Shown piece after piece: positions 22,640 through 37,300 of a DNA stretch of 64,000 bases; position 1 is the first letter of the stretch; each line of letters opens with the position of its first letter. The notes under the pieces are model-generated. The model ran no database searches and was not told the DNA's origin. It saw only the letters and a program-made list of their open reading frames with translations. The stretch lies in contig CM034547.1 of assembly GCA_020055645.1 (NCBI GenBank), positions 47,032,409 through 47,096,408 on the forward strand, given 5' to 3'. This DNA comes from Tomocerus qinae. Lineage: Eukaryota > Arthropoda > Collembola > Entomobryomorpha > Tomoceridae. A program made the translations under genes and the position numbers.

Positions 22640-25600
22640 CTAAACAAAATAAAAAGATGAGTACATGAGAATAAATGTTAACAATCGACATTTTTGCAAT
22701 ACATGTTAAATATAATAATAAGAACTGTCTAGTCCACATTGATCTGTATCAGGACTCTCGTTGAATATGGAGTTGCTACTTTCGTTATTCTACTCAGAAG
22801 TTAATCTATTTCCACAGAATAATAGTTACTACTGTTTGTCTCCTGTAGACACAATAGAAAATTACTGATCTTATTCTGTGTTCATTAAGCTGTCTTCCTT
22901 AATGTTAGCTTTCTATACTAGTATATAACAATAAGAAGATATAGAAAAGAAATCTTTGTAAAATATAGAATTGGTCTAAAATGTACAGAGCAGTGGCTTA
23001 GAGTTAGCTGCGTGTATGTCGATTTCCAGTTTATAAAACAGATAAAACGGCAAGTGCCCACATAAAGATAGAGAAATGTATTCCAGGATGATATATGGTG
23101 GGTAGTAGTCCTGGAAAAATACAACAGTGGTAGTATGTAGAATGCTGGTTTTGAGCCGTATAATCGGATCTAAGGGAATTACGCAGTTCACAGGAGACGA
23201 AGAGAATGTCTAATGTATGTTGGATGTTCGTAAGAGTATAGCATTGAGTCGAGTCAGTGAAATTCAATCTAACATTATTTAGGTATACAGAGATTACTAA
23301 TACTTATATGGTGAAACTACTGAAGCATCTAGTAGCTGTATGTGGATGAACTAGAATAATTCTAAATTGTATCCATTGGGGGGTAGGTTGGAATTTTTCC
23401 AGAGGAGATCTATCTCAAAGGACAGTTAGGCACGGTAGAGTACAGATAGAAGATCAGTAGGAGGAAATTGGAGAAATAAACAGAAAATTGGAATTAAGGC
23501 AGGTAACTATAAAGATCTTTGATGTAATATCTAACTCGTGGTGTGTGGAATAGTGTATAGGGAGTCAGAGTGAACATTAAAGTTAGCAGAAGTCGATTTA
23601 TTTTTTAATCTAGCATTTGCCGGAAGGGAAGATATTTTAGTGGATCTAGTAGCATCCATCCTATTGAGCGTAGCATAGCTAAGATTATCTTCTCTTATGA
23701 AAAGTTACTCTGTTGAATCGACCTCAACTTTCGCAGCAGTCCATTTCGTCCTTCTGTCTACTCTTTTCTATTGACAACATTTTGATGTACAATACATTCC
23801 ATAGATTTGGGCAGAGTAACATTACCTTCGTTATGACATTAAGCCACGTGTGACTCTTTTCTTCTTATTGTCGTAAAGAAAATGTTGCAAAACTCTTATT
23901 TTGACTCTGTCCACTTTGAGATGCTATCAACCACCTCCCGTATATTTATTACAGGCCACCAATGGAATCATACATTATATAGTTCACTGCCATAACTATT
24001 ACTATTCTCTCTGTAGAATTGCCTTCAGCAAAAACTTTGCCCAACTTTCCTTCCCATTCACTCACTATCATTTTCGACTTTGAGTTGTAATGTGCGGATA
24101 TTTTACGTCCTCCCAGTGCCAATGTTACATCACATTCAACTCCCTCTTTTTCGCATGTGCTTTGAATCTTTTCTGTATTATTTGAAGAGTAAGTTGAGTG
24201 TTTCGAAAGAAATGTATCTATACTGCATTTTACTACCCTGGCAAGTGTAAATGCAGAGCATTAAATTTGATCTCGAAATCGAGAGTGACTGAATCGGAGG
24301 AGGAGGAAAGGAGCTAAAACTGTAATAGGTAGTTACGGAAATCTGACAATGAGCTTATCACTCCCTCATCAAAGTTTTACTTTAGCAGTCTAAACCCAAG
24401 GAAAAGTTAAGCCGAGCCACTAATCAAATGCTTGTTACGAACTGCTACTACTCCTACCTATTTATACAGAGATAAAAAAGGTTAAATAACATAGGGTTTT
24501 GCCACAATTTTTCTATTTACTTTGTTCAGCTATCGAATTACTCGCAATCTCCTGTTACCTATGCACTCAGTGATTCAACTGCTACTACAGCTTTATAATC
24601 TCTTTCCATCATCCCACTCCTAAATTATAGCGTAATGTACAGAGCATTTTTGGATTACAAGAGTTTTATATCTGAAGCCAGATTTCGCATTAGGGAGAAG
24701 ACGAGGAAAGAAATATTGTCTGGTTGGCTTTCGTATCAGAAAATCTCAATCTGTATGAGTCAACTTGATTTTACTTGACCTGACTTGGCTGGCACTCGTC
24801 TCGTCCGACTACTTTTACTTTTGATCGTTGTGTCTGACTTTTCCATGGGTTATCGTAAAGTAAGATCCGTCTCTTGGTTTTCATCTGACGAAGCAGAGAA
24901 GACTTCTTTATGATGTTCTCTCGCCGAAGTTTATTGCAAATTGAGATGCTTTACAACCTGCCTCACTTTAGTCGTCTATACTGACTCTGTTAGGCTCAGT
25001 ATAAATCGTTGGACGGAAAGGGCAAAGGGCTCTCTCATAATGGCTTATGCATGCCCTCACTTCCCTTATCATTTCGGCACGAATTCCATCATTTTCTCTC
25101 CTTTTTCATTACTCCGTCCCTACAGCTATTCAATATCGTGAGATTTTTCCAACTTTCTCAGTTTCCTTTTACGTCACTAAAGACTTAAGATTATTAGCTA
25201 CGATCTTCATTGTTATATTATATAGGCGAGATAACAAGATCTCTTAAGCTTGGACTATGTAAAGTAACTCGTGCAATTGTGTTATGACTGTAAATAACAT
25301 CGCTCTTGTTTAGTAATACTTAACTCATAGTGTCACGAATCACGATCCTCTATTTTTATAGACATTAAATTGACCGTTACGTTACGATCAGCTTATCGTC
25401 TATCTACTCTCAGACTAATGCTACTTTAGTGACTATGCAAGACGGAATTTAATGCAAAATGTATCAGACATGATATACCACCTTATACATATATCAGCAA
25501 TATCCATAATCCTTATCTACCTAAGCATTACTTTCGAGTATCACTACTTGGGAAATAGCGTACTATAATTTAATGCAGTTATGTTTTTGCCCTAAGCCAA

Positions 25601-28600
25601 TATTTATGTTTGCTACTACTACTCTACTCTGCTATCATACATAATAGTAACTAGTTGAAATACTACGTACTAGTACAGACCATGCAGAACCATTAGTTGT
25701 GTAGCTATCGAACATTAAATTACGATTATGAGACTGTAATAACTACAGCTATGTCAAAACACTGTGCAATATACCTACGTAGTAATCCTATGTACCTCTT
25801 TATGCACTTTTACCATATTAAGGATGAAGTATGAAATACTTAGTCACTACTACGGACCACATTAGACAAGCTATTAACTAGGCATTTCATTTATAGCAAC
25901 AGTAGCGGAATCATGCCGAGACTACATAATACATTACAGTTCTCTGTCGGTAGGTAGTCAATAACTGTCTTGTCGTTATTGCTTTATACCTTCTTGTATA
26001 AAATAATAATGTATTTTGATCCCGTGCTTTGGGTTTATTACGTTATATCATAAACTTTGAACAACTATCCATCACATTATTCATACAGCTCCACACTCAC
26101 CAATATACTGCTTATACCGAAACTTTTCTCTATATGGCAATGACACCGTTATATTCCTTACTACGGACATTAAGTACGTACTAACACAGTCCAATTTACT
26201 TCGACGTAATAAAGAAAGACTAAGTGTGCGAAAACGGAGATAAGACACGTGAGTAAAGCATTATTCAGTCTATCTACTTTTTAGACGTATCCCTTGTTTC
26301 TATTAAAATTCTGTAAGAATGTCTACGTGTAGTCATTTCTATCACAATACAAATACTTATACACAATACTATCTAATATGAAACTGACAAAATTCGTGCA
26401 AATATGCATAATGATAATTTGAAGTAGCAGAATGCAATCGTATGTTGTATGGGCCTATTTTTCCTATTCAATATATTCATATCTGCAATTTCCCATGAAT
26501 GCCTGAATTTTCACTTTTGTCACCATAGGCAGTCGCAACAGTTTGAGCCTACCTTTTTTATAGCTTCTCAATATCCCTATTTTTACTAAGTACATAGTTT
26601 ATAACTTCTAGTACTACATAGGCACAAGACACAATTCACTTAAGTTTAGTCCGACATTACTTTTAATATGCCAATGGAAATGATAAGCAACCTAAGCTAT
26701 ATAGTGCAGTAACTAAGAATAAATACCATATCAAAAGGAAGCACTTCCTCTTTAAGTAGACATTTTCGGTGGATAGGATAACTAAAACTCTATTACCCGT
26801 ATCACATTATTAAGTATTTCACGTTTCCGTCCCATTTATCCGCAGAGTGTAAATACTGGATGGACTAATTAGAAAAAGTGTACACAAGTGGGCAGTAAAG
26901 GTTAGCAAATATGTGGCGGTCATGGCGGTCATACCCTTAAGTATAATGTTATCCAAATTAAACTACGGAACATTATAACCTATAATTATTGAGAATATAA
27001 TTTGATAGAATTCATAAATATAAAATTATACATCGTTTTCAACTGCACTTTCTTGATAATTGTAGGATTTGTGTACTACTACAAGTTTGTGTTACCTGAT
27101 TATATATTTCAACTGTCAAGAGTAGTTTGTAGTTTGTAAACATTCTGTATTTCTGTTCATCATAGTTAGTTCTATATTATTTACGTGACTAAGTCGTTTA
27201 ATGGACCAAAACTTATGCTGTCTAGTTACAATTGAGTGTATGAACACTCTGTAAGTTAATAAGAAATAGAAAAAAATGAACGTTACATACTCATTTTACC
27301 TTTGACCTTCGCAAGATGTCTTGCAATTACAGGTATAGTATGTAATATCGCAAAAAGTCATTAGTGTACATTATTGAGGTACAATGTTAATGTTCATGTT
27401 GAAATGTACAATAAATAGAGATTGCGATATTTGCACGTGGCCACATTGAGCAGAGAAATAATGTTCATTTTCCAGGAATGAGAAAGACTCATGTTAGCAT
27501 ATCTACTTTTCTCTTTGAACTTATTTGCATGTTAATTGTGGCTGTGTGAAGCTTTCAAGGGAAAATCGATGCACTACTTGAGTGTAGTCAAATGTAATAT
27601 TATGTGGTTTCGTTTACTATAGGTGCTAACTCTTTGTAAGCATGAAAACTGCCTGTAGCTAAGTACCAGTCTTTATTACTATCACGACTTGGCTATGTGA
27701 CTGAAGGAATGTTTTAACTTTCTATTGTACTTTGTAAAGTAGATCGTTAATGTATGCGGACATACGTAAATAGCATTTAGTGCGGTTACCTTTCTTTAAC
27801 ATACATTTGAACAACTTTAACTGACATGCTCTCATGATGCGACTTGATTAACTAACGCTGCGCATTCCAGGTGAATTGAAATCTATCTGAGTTACGAAAT
27901 TTGGTTTACCTTTGTGGCTCACAAGGGTGGAACCCGAAGCTCACAAAGGCTTGTAAATGGAGTCAAACGTCAACTCATGAAGAAAGGAAACGAAAATATT
28001 GCACGTATGATACAGAACACCTTTTCAAAGCACAAAGACTTAATATTGAACCAATATTTCCTCTCATCTTTCTACCTTTTGCACATACACTTTCAAATCA
28101 CATGCCTTTTAACTCGTCAATGTAACACATACCTGATTACAGTGGAAATGCACGAGTTTCCACTTGCAAAAAAATTCGCAAAAATTCAATTATCGATGAA
28201 ATTGTATCTTTATATTAGCGCATTTTGCACAGGCTGAAAATCCACCTCTACCCAAACCTGTGCACTGGTTTGAATATTGTAGACACACCTGACAACTATA
28301 TACTTATGTATGGAAAATGATGTTCACCAAAACAGTATATTCACTGTATAAACAGATTCTCTCTCTGTGCTCTTTCTTTCGGAAGCGAGAAATCTCAATG
28401 TGTAACATTACATTCGGCCTAGCAGAAAATTCAATTTAGAGCTATTCTCTCATATGTGATGCAGTGCATACAGAGAAATTCTTGAACATTATTGTTATCA
28501 CATAGTTACAAGAGCCTGCTTGAGACGGAAAACGGTTTCGTGTCCTACATGCACTACTAAACTTAAAACGAACAGCTCTAAAATCCTTTTCATCTGCCAT

Positions 28601-31600
28601 ACTTACAGTACTGCAACAAACTATATCAACCACTGATAGATATTGAACTTTGAATTTGGGACTGTAGTTAGGCCATGTCTAAAAACTTGTGCAATAAGAA
28701 ACATTACAAGAAAACACATGGAATTTCGGAGCAAATATCTACACAAGAAGCAAGAATGTACACACATGGTACTAACTGCACATACTATGTATTTGTACAT
28801 GACGATTAATGATATAGGGGTATTAGTTTTCAAAAGCTTCCTAAAATAATGTGTAATTGTGTGTTTTTATTACATGCAATATTATTTTTCGGGTGAATCT
28901 TACGATATTTACTAATGTAAACTAATTTGAAAAATATTTCTATTGACATTACAGATATATTGGTTTTGATTAATATTATTAGCGTAAGAAATAAAATCAA
29001 CGGTGCATTGACCTGTTCAGCTCCTGTACACAGTGGCAACGATGCCTATCTTATGGTAGCAGGCCTGACATGAACAAGAAAGAGATACAAACGAAAAGAA
29101 ATCTACAGATCTGTCACCTAAACATCAAAGTAGATGTCATAAGGCGTTATGATTAGTAGCGGTAGTGGAATGTAGTACACGAAAGGAATTACTATTTAGG
29201 GATTTAATTTAAAAAGCAAGTTGACTTTAGTACAAAAGATCAGAGTTGTCTGATAGTGATTCACAAAGTAGATTGCAAAAAGTGTATGAAAGTGTTACAT
29301 TTGTACAGTATCTGTAAGTAGATGTAATGCAGAGTACATTTTAGTCATGTCAACTGACACTTGATTACTACACGTACATCTCATCTCAGTCAGTTCTGTT
29401 GAGTCACAGAGGGAAAGAGACATTATCACACGACATTCCACCTTCCTATACAAATATAATATGGGAAAACCTATTAGTATTTAAATATATTCTACCCACA
29501 TTTGCATTGCTGCCTCTGGTTTGGTCGTCTTGGGTAAACTGTGATGCATTTATGTATGACATAGGCTATTCTATAGTAATACAGATAAGTACACGTAAAT
29601 CACAAAGTAATAATAATGGTATCTGTCTGCCTGTCTGTTGCATTGTACAGATATAGTAATAGAGTAGGTACTGTACAACAGTGTAGTGTATAGCTATGTG
29701 CACAGAAAGACATAATCATGCAATTATAAGATTCAAATTTACGGACAAACTCAAACAAGATAATACTATTTGCATTCATCTCCATAGATCACAGACGGAG
29801 ACATGAGTCACGTCATGTCATTTGCACTGCACCTCTAGTACATGCCATGCCATTCAATAGCATGCTTAGAATCGCAATAAAAATATCTGCGCGACATGTC
29901 ACGACGACCACTTTGACATATATGGCTTTCATCTTGGCAACTCAATTCAACATCACTGTCCAACAACAAAGTTTCAACTCCCTTCTCTCCCATGTTAAAC
30001 TTTGTCCAACCTGATTATTCTCCTGACTTTATAAACCTGCCCAAAAGTTTTTAATCTCAGCCATGCTAATCGTAAATAGAGAGAGCAATGCAAATGGAAT
30101 TAAATACGTTTCGCTATGATTAAACTACCAAATATCACAATGTGATCTCCGTAATACCTTATCGTGTGCTTTATGTACCTTACAACCAGAGCAGTAGTGG
30201 CAATCGTGATATGCAAATGAGTAAATACGTAATGTAGTTCAGGTCAAATGTTCTTGCACCAAATTACATGTGTAAAACAACTACCAAGATACAATTTCAT
30301 GGTCACAATAACTAATTGCATTAACAGGAGCACATACATCATTTTCTGTCGCCAGTCTGACTGGTTAACTGGAAAACTGACAGCTTATTTTTTACACAGT
30401 TTACATTGCTTTCTATTTGCCATCTGGACTGGTACATTTACATTTGATATTGTAAATAACATTTTTTATTAGTACCTAATAATAGTACGTGTAGTTAGTG
30501 GAATCTCTATTGAGATACATTATACCAGACAGACAAATCTATGCTTTGTTCAATTACATCCAAACCCAATTAAGTAATGAAATATCCCTACTATCAGGTG
30601 CAACAAAATGTATTATTAGTTAATGAAGGGAAATTCTCAGAATTGCATTATTGATCTAATAACTCATTATGCTGCGCTTGTTAAATAAATAATCATAGCA
30701 ATTTTGTCTGCTGTATTATCAGAATACTTACGCAGACATGAAATAAATGGGATAAGTACATCGTATATCTTGTGCTTTAACTGCTTGTTCTGTTGTTCGC
30801 TGTCTATGTAAGTCACTGAACAAAACGAAAAGAAACACGAAAAACATGACATACACACAGTTAATACAAATGGTTAATCGAACGAATAGCTGAACTGTTA
30901 AAATCATTTTATTGCGACGAGACGACCACACCCCTCCAGTTAATCAGTCTAATCACAATTGTGAATGAATATCCAGTATCCCTATATACTTGTATTCTAC
31001 TCTGCCTATTAGCATACATGTTATTAAGAATCTATTATTTATGTTACAGGCTAAAACACAAATGCAATCAAAAACCGTAGTTACTCCAATTGTGCATAGT
31101 ATACTTGTAGCTAACTCTAAGTCTGTAAAATAATTTTATAAACAGAACCTGTAACTCCATAAACATCTTTTAGCGATGGTATTCTTCTTATTAGAAAACA
31201 TCTTATTTCGCATTCAGTTCACCACAAATTCACATGCGAAATGACAAATATTCACCACTCAGCATTTGTTTTAAAGCAGAAAGCATTTGTTTATTATTCA
31301 ATAGGTATTTTGGTTGTATTTTCCTTCGAATTTAATGAAAAATAGATTTGCAGTTAATATGTGAAATGTGTAAAGTAAAATGCAATGAGTAGTGTGTCGA
31401 GGTTAACAGCAAATTTGTTCAATCTTTACGGTATTTTATAGTAGGTAATAGTAAGTCAGTTAGGTATGATACAAAATGAAAACAATCAATATCGAGACAA
31501 GGATTATTGGCAGCCAGACAAAATACTCCTTTTATTAGCTGACATATAGCCATTGAGAATCTGTTCATTGACTTTCGCAGATGTCATAACAAAGCTAATA

Positions 31601-34240
31601 GTCTAAAAAGTCTAACAAAGCATATCATTAAGATCTCATCAACTAGATCATAACGGGATTTAGAGTAGCGAATTCCAACTAAAAACAACTGCTATCAGTA
31701 GTAAAGCATTGGGCTGTCTACGTGTATTTATATGTAGCAAATGGATTTAGCTAATTGTAGCATGCATTAAATGTTATGCTGTTGCTGATGTATGTAAAAG
31801 TCGATTCTTGTTAACCACTGGCCGGAGGCTGAGGGGAACTTTTTAATCGTGATGGTGGTATAATGCAATAAATAAAAAGTTTATGACATAGTGGGGCGTG
31901 TTATCTGATAGCCACAACTGTCTATCTCGCTGTAATTTACAATTAGAGCCATGATTGTCATTTTGTTTAATTGGCTCATTTAGATTTGGTTGGGAGCGTT
32001 CTCAATACTAATTGCTAACATTATGATATTAAATCCTAATGAAAAAAGGCAATAAATTTTCTAATAAAGTATTTATTAAGTAAGTAACACTGCTAGATTC
32101 AATTAACATTAGGTACGAAACGACATTAGTAAGCAGAAATGAGAACAATTGCATACAAAGAGGGTTTATTAAGGACCCCACATGCAGAGTAATCTTCCTG
32201 AAATATGTATAGTTGTTTGTATCTGCCAAGTAATTGAAGTCAAAACAAGAATTGCGAAAACAGTTGAGTTAATCCTACACAATACTAAAGAGAGTAGAGC
32301 AATGTGCAGATTGTTAAAGTTCAAAGGCAAAGTAAAGGGCGTTCACGAAGCTTGAGTTCTTTCAACTAAGGCCTAAGTTGGAGTTGTTGCAGTTGGCTTG
32401 GTTTAACTAGGTTTGGAATTCGTTTGGACTTGCTTGACTCTGGGAAGATAAGATGAGACTCTGTCCCTGTGAATTAGAAACAATTCAAAGAAACTGGCAA
32501 AAGGCAGTTTATTTACTCTGTTTGGAGTATAAACTACGTAAACCACCGACTGACTGTGTATATAAACTATAAACGAATCTTTGTTCATCTCGTGTATATC
32601 AACACCCGAGATGTGGAAGATGAGCAGACAGTAGTCGTCGTTCAGTTTAGTCTGGAATGGATTGTTGTAAACTTTGAAGGATGGGAAGGAAGGCAATCTA
32701 AGAAATCAATATCAGAAGACACAACAAACAGTACAGCACTCATCCTCTTTCCTCAATTCCTTCACTTCATTTCAGTTTAGCTGATTCTATTGTGACTTCA
32801 CTTTACTACATACGATAAGTACAGTACAACATCCCACAAAACATAATACTACAAACTACAAACCTAATCTAAACTAATACAAAACTTTTAGAACTCCTCC
32901 ATATAGTAAATAGCCGCACATTTACTATTTTATACCATCCTCTTCCTATTCTACTATGTTTGACAACACTCAGAGCCCATATGAGATAATAAAATCTCCG
33001 CACATGTATATATATCTTTCTAGGAATGACTTAGATACAGAATTTCTCGAGTCAAGTCAAGTGAGAGTCCGTTATGCAATAGTCTAAAAGGAATTTCAAT
33101 TCTTCTCAACATTTGGAGCTGATTTGATATTACATACAGGAACATGGACTAAAGTCAACCAAATACAGATACTACTACTGCATGACATAATTTAGCTCTC
33201 TCTGGTTCCTTGCCTCCTGTCTCTCATGTTTTACCATGTGCATTCGACAAAACGGAATCCACAAAAGTTGGTCCATAGGCATTCTCTACATCCTTAGCAC
33301 AATAACATTATCTTTCCAACAGACACATGCAACGGACAACGAAGGATTGTAGAAAACAAGTACTAAAGTATTGTCTATGCAGTATTTACTTAAAGCAATA
33401 TTATTATACTGCGGGAGATAATCGTAATATTGTACATAGCATTATAAACATTTCTTATCTTCTTGTGTTTGGCTAGTTTCTAATAATTATGGAGCATCAA
33501 CAATTAACAACTCAAGCGGATAGTACACACACGACGGAGTTTAATAGACTTTAGTAAATTATATTCTTGAGGAGATTAGAGAATGCTATTATGTGTATAC
33601 ATACATCACGGGAGGTACGACTAGCATTATTTCACAAACTCCGTTATTTATTTAGTTTACACAATTAACTCGGTGTACGTAGAAGGATAATACATTCACC
33701 TAAGTATACTTAGTGTACGCATATTGTAAGCTAGTGCCCAAAGAAATTCAATTAAAGCGACTGTACAACTAATTCATCAACTTCCACACGCGCTATTCTA
33801 CTAAAGTCAACGAAAACTCCTCTTCTTGCAAACCTCATCACTTGTTCCATTTCTTAATTGCTAAAATGTTCTACGCCTGTCTTGGCAATCTATTGTACTC
33901 TACCATGCAGATTTATATCATGCCGAGTAATTTATATACTAACGCGTAAAGTAATACAACTTTTCAACTAACTTCAAGATACATAGTTATATTATTGTAC
34001 CTCAGCATAAATAACATAACTGCTCTCAATACAGTTTTTATTCAATTTTAGTAACCAGATGATTAATTCATTCCAGAGCCGTGATATTTAGGTAAAAACA
34101 TGTTTTTTATCTTTGGTAATTCAATCCTGAGACTTCGGATGTCAACGTTTTGCCACTTTTCAAGCATTTTGGCACCCACTTTATTTTACATATTCTAGGG
34201 TTTGGAACCTAAAAAATATTTTCATAAATATTTTGAGAAT

Positions 34241-34339
34241 TAGAAAATTATTGTCCATATTTTGGCTTTTTTGCCAATTAAGCGTAGAAACTTATAAAGT
34301 TTGACACAATTTAGAAAATTTTTTCCTACATATTTTGCG
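34241..34339. repeat. Imperfect direct repeat in a T-rich patch
   Basis: Two similar copies, at 34241-34266 and 34312-34339, share TAGAAAATT..T.TCC followed by ATATTTTG, offset by about 71 bp. The surrounding 34080-34370 stretch is richer in T and A runs than its flanks. It may be the remains of a short tandem or dispersed repeat; no family recognised. Confidence 0.4.
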
Positions 34340-37300
34340 AAAATAAATAAATACGTATCACAGCTCATCATTGCTAATACATTGATTGTGGCGTATTTGA
34401 GTACCTACATTAGCTAATGAATGAGTAATAATTCTACACTTGCTCGTTTAAAGTGAGCAAGCTAGAAATTACACTAATAATTTTTAAATTCGTATATTAT
34501 CTAATACTACAGTAATGTACATAGAACATGAATAGTTCAAACGCAAAACTCCTTGTAAACTACCCAATAGTACTGACTTGTTACTGTTAAATATTATTTC
34601 AAGAACCATTTTAAGCAACGAAATTTATTAGGGCTAGAGCAGCAGATTTATGGTTTCTACATTGCACATTAGTGAAAATTTAATAGGAATAAATTCTGAT
34701 GTCCGTAGGGATAATGATCTGACTTGGAATTTAAAAGTGTCACAAATGGTGTAGAGTCTGAATAACATAAGAAGTTAGATAATAGTTGGCATCGTCTGTT
34801 GGAATACATTGTTTCCGTTGGTACCTGTCTTAATTAATGTTGCACAGAAATGAGTAGATAAAGATTGTTTGCATTTGACTTGATTCCACCACGAATTCTT
34901 CGGCGAACTTGTTAACTGTGCTGACAAGAGGAAAGTTGCTTTGCTTGCCTAACTAATTACAAAGTGAGCATTGAGAGATCTCAGAGTCAGTCTCAGTTTT
35001 ACTATGGCACTCAGTAGCTGTCCTGCCGACAACTTATTATTTTGTAGCATTCACACTATTAGTCCAACTCATTCTACCAGACACAATTGTCAGAGTTAGA
35101 GCAATAGGATCCTAAGGAAATGGCACGCAAAGCTCCAGGATTACGCACATTATATGTCTTCTACTCCTGCTGTAGAACAATAGAGAAGTTGCCGTAGTTT
35201 AACAACATTAAGTAGTTGTACTAGTCCTAGCCGGCCTACTACAATGACTTTCAAGCACCCACTAAACAATATTATGCGTAAACTTTAGTCAAACAAAGTT
35301 CGGCCGAGCCAATTCAACTCTTGCAAAAAGCCACATCAAGCCACACCTACGGACAGGCAAGCAAAGTTCACTCAAGTAAACCAAAGTCAAAAAGCTCTGG
35401 AGCATTCATATTGAATACCTTTCCTTTCCCAGGCACACTATCAAACGCAAAGGAAACGCGGTTGGCCACGTGTGCTTACTCCTCACCGATATTCCATCCC
35501 AACACCGATTTCACAATCTTCTCAACAAACCACAGCACCGGCTAGCCACTAATGTCAAAATTGTTTTCTCTATTACATCATCCACCCAAATACATATATA
35601 CCAACATTAACAACGTTAATCTGAATAATAGTAAATTGAAAATATGAAAGGTATCTTTACAATAATACACGAGACAACTAAACCTCATATTAATTGTGTT
35701 TTCAAATAAATTAATTAATTATGCATAATAAGTACAAATCGTAATCAGTCCAATTGGTAATAAATTAACCGATGAGGAATGTTTTAGATAAGCAGAATTC
35801 AGGATGAAGATTATTTGTTTGATTAAAAATAGTTGAACAACTATGTCGAATCTCCATTTCGATTCTCTTTAATGTGAAACCACTGCAAATGCGGATTTTT
35901 TACGGATATGTAAACCTGGGATTAGGCCAGAGTGGATGGAGTTCCCAGTCCCAATGTAAATCACTGCCACAAATGGTCCCCAAGAGGTAAGCAACGCAAA
36001 GATAGATGCACCACATACTTTATAGGTTGAAAAGGAACTCTTCATTCAGAGTTTCTAAAGTATCTGTGAAAGTTATTATAGGGACAAAGCCAAACAGTAT
36101 CTCGGATTTCGTGCCAGACTTCATTGTTAAGAAATTCCATAGGTCTCAAGAAAGCTACAAATTACTAAGACACCTTTTCCTTTGGTACCTATTTCTCTGA
36201 TTATGAATAGTGAATGCACTGCTATTCGTCTACTGTATCAAATTGCGAATTAATTATAAGAATTACAAATCTCAAATTGATCTAGCTCTAAATTATGGAT
36301 AAGGTTATAGCTATATATCTATTCACAGGCTAAAGTAGCAAACCGTAAGTTGTAATATATTCCGTTTTGTTTCATACAAGTTGAAAATTGTTTACAATGA
36401 ATTCTTTTCAAGTTGTACTAATTAGCTACGGGTAGACTTGACTATGAGACCAATTTTGTAAAGGGAACAATAATCCACTTGAATTGAAAGGTAGAGAAAA
36501 TTTGAAATTTGCAGATTCGTGTATTGGGAAGATAGTTTTAATTGGTTCAGGTACATTAATTAGCGTATTAAAGTGCTCAGTGGTTCAATTTTATTGGTTA
36601 TTTATGCTTCTAAAAAGTCAAGTACCTAATCAACAAACTTTGTAAGCAATCACAAGTAAGTAGATACCAGTTTCATTATGATCGGTTGAACTGTTTTCAA
36701 CGGATTGCTCACTGAGTAACGGTAAACTTTCCAAATTAACTTACTTGTACCTTACTCTATGGTATCTACGAGAATTTGCCACACAGACAAAAAGGATATT
36801 ATACAACTATACTAGATGAGAAGAGGAATCCAAACAAATCTTTTAACAAATCAGCAAATATCAAAACTATTTCTCTTGCACTAGAAAATAATTCACAATA
36901 AACATTGCAAATGCAAATATTGGTTAACCTAACAAATGGAATTCTATCGCCGCCCGCCCGTCTGCAAATGAACTTTACTGAGAACTTCTTTCGAGAGCTC
37001 TAACATAATCCCAGGGTTGACTATGTACGTAGTTTACTTGCTATTGCCCAGGAATTGAATTTCTAAAAGTCAAAACCACTCCCGCAGAAGTTTATTCTGT
37101 GTGTCAAAGCAGTTTACTAAGCACTAGAAATACAAAAGTCCCTCGAGAGTGTATTAGTCGTTTGAGGTTTATCGGGAATTTTTATCCATACACATACGTA
37201 AATAAAATTTGAGCATAAATTGTTCCATACTTGAGGTAGTGAATTATTATAAGCCTATAATATTACACAGCATCAAAGGATTGATCTGTGACTGTGAGTT

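Noticed and set aside
27914-28237. 107-codon plus-strand ORF with a basic, helical-looking start
   Set aside because: It opens on GTG, not ATG, has no recognised motif, and its second half is typical of translated AT-rich non-coding DNA.
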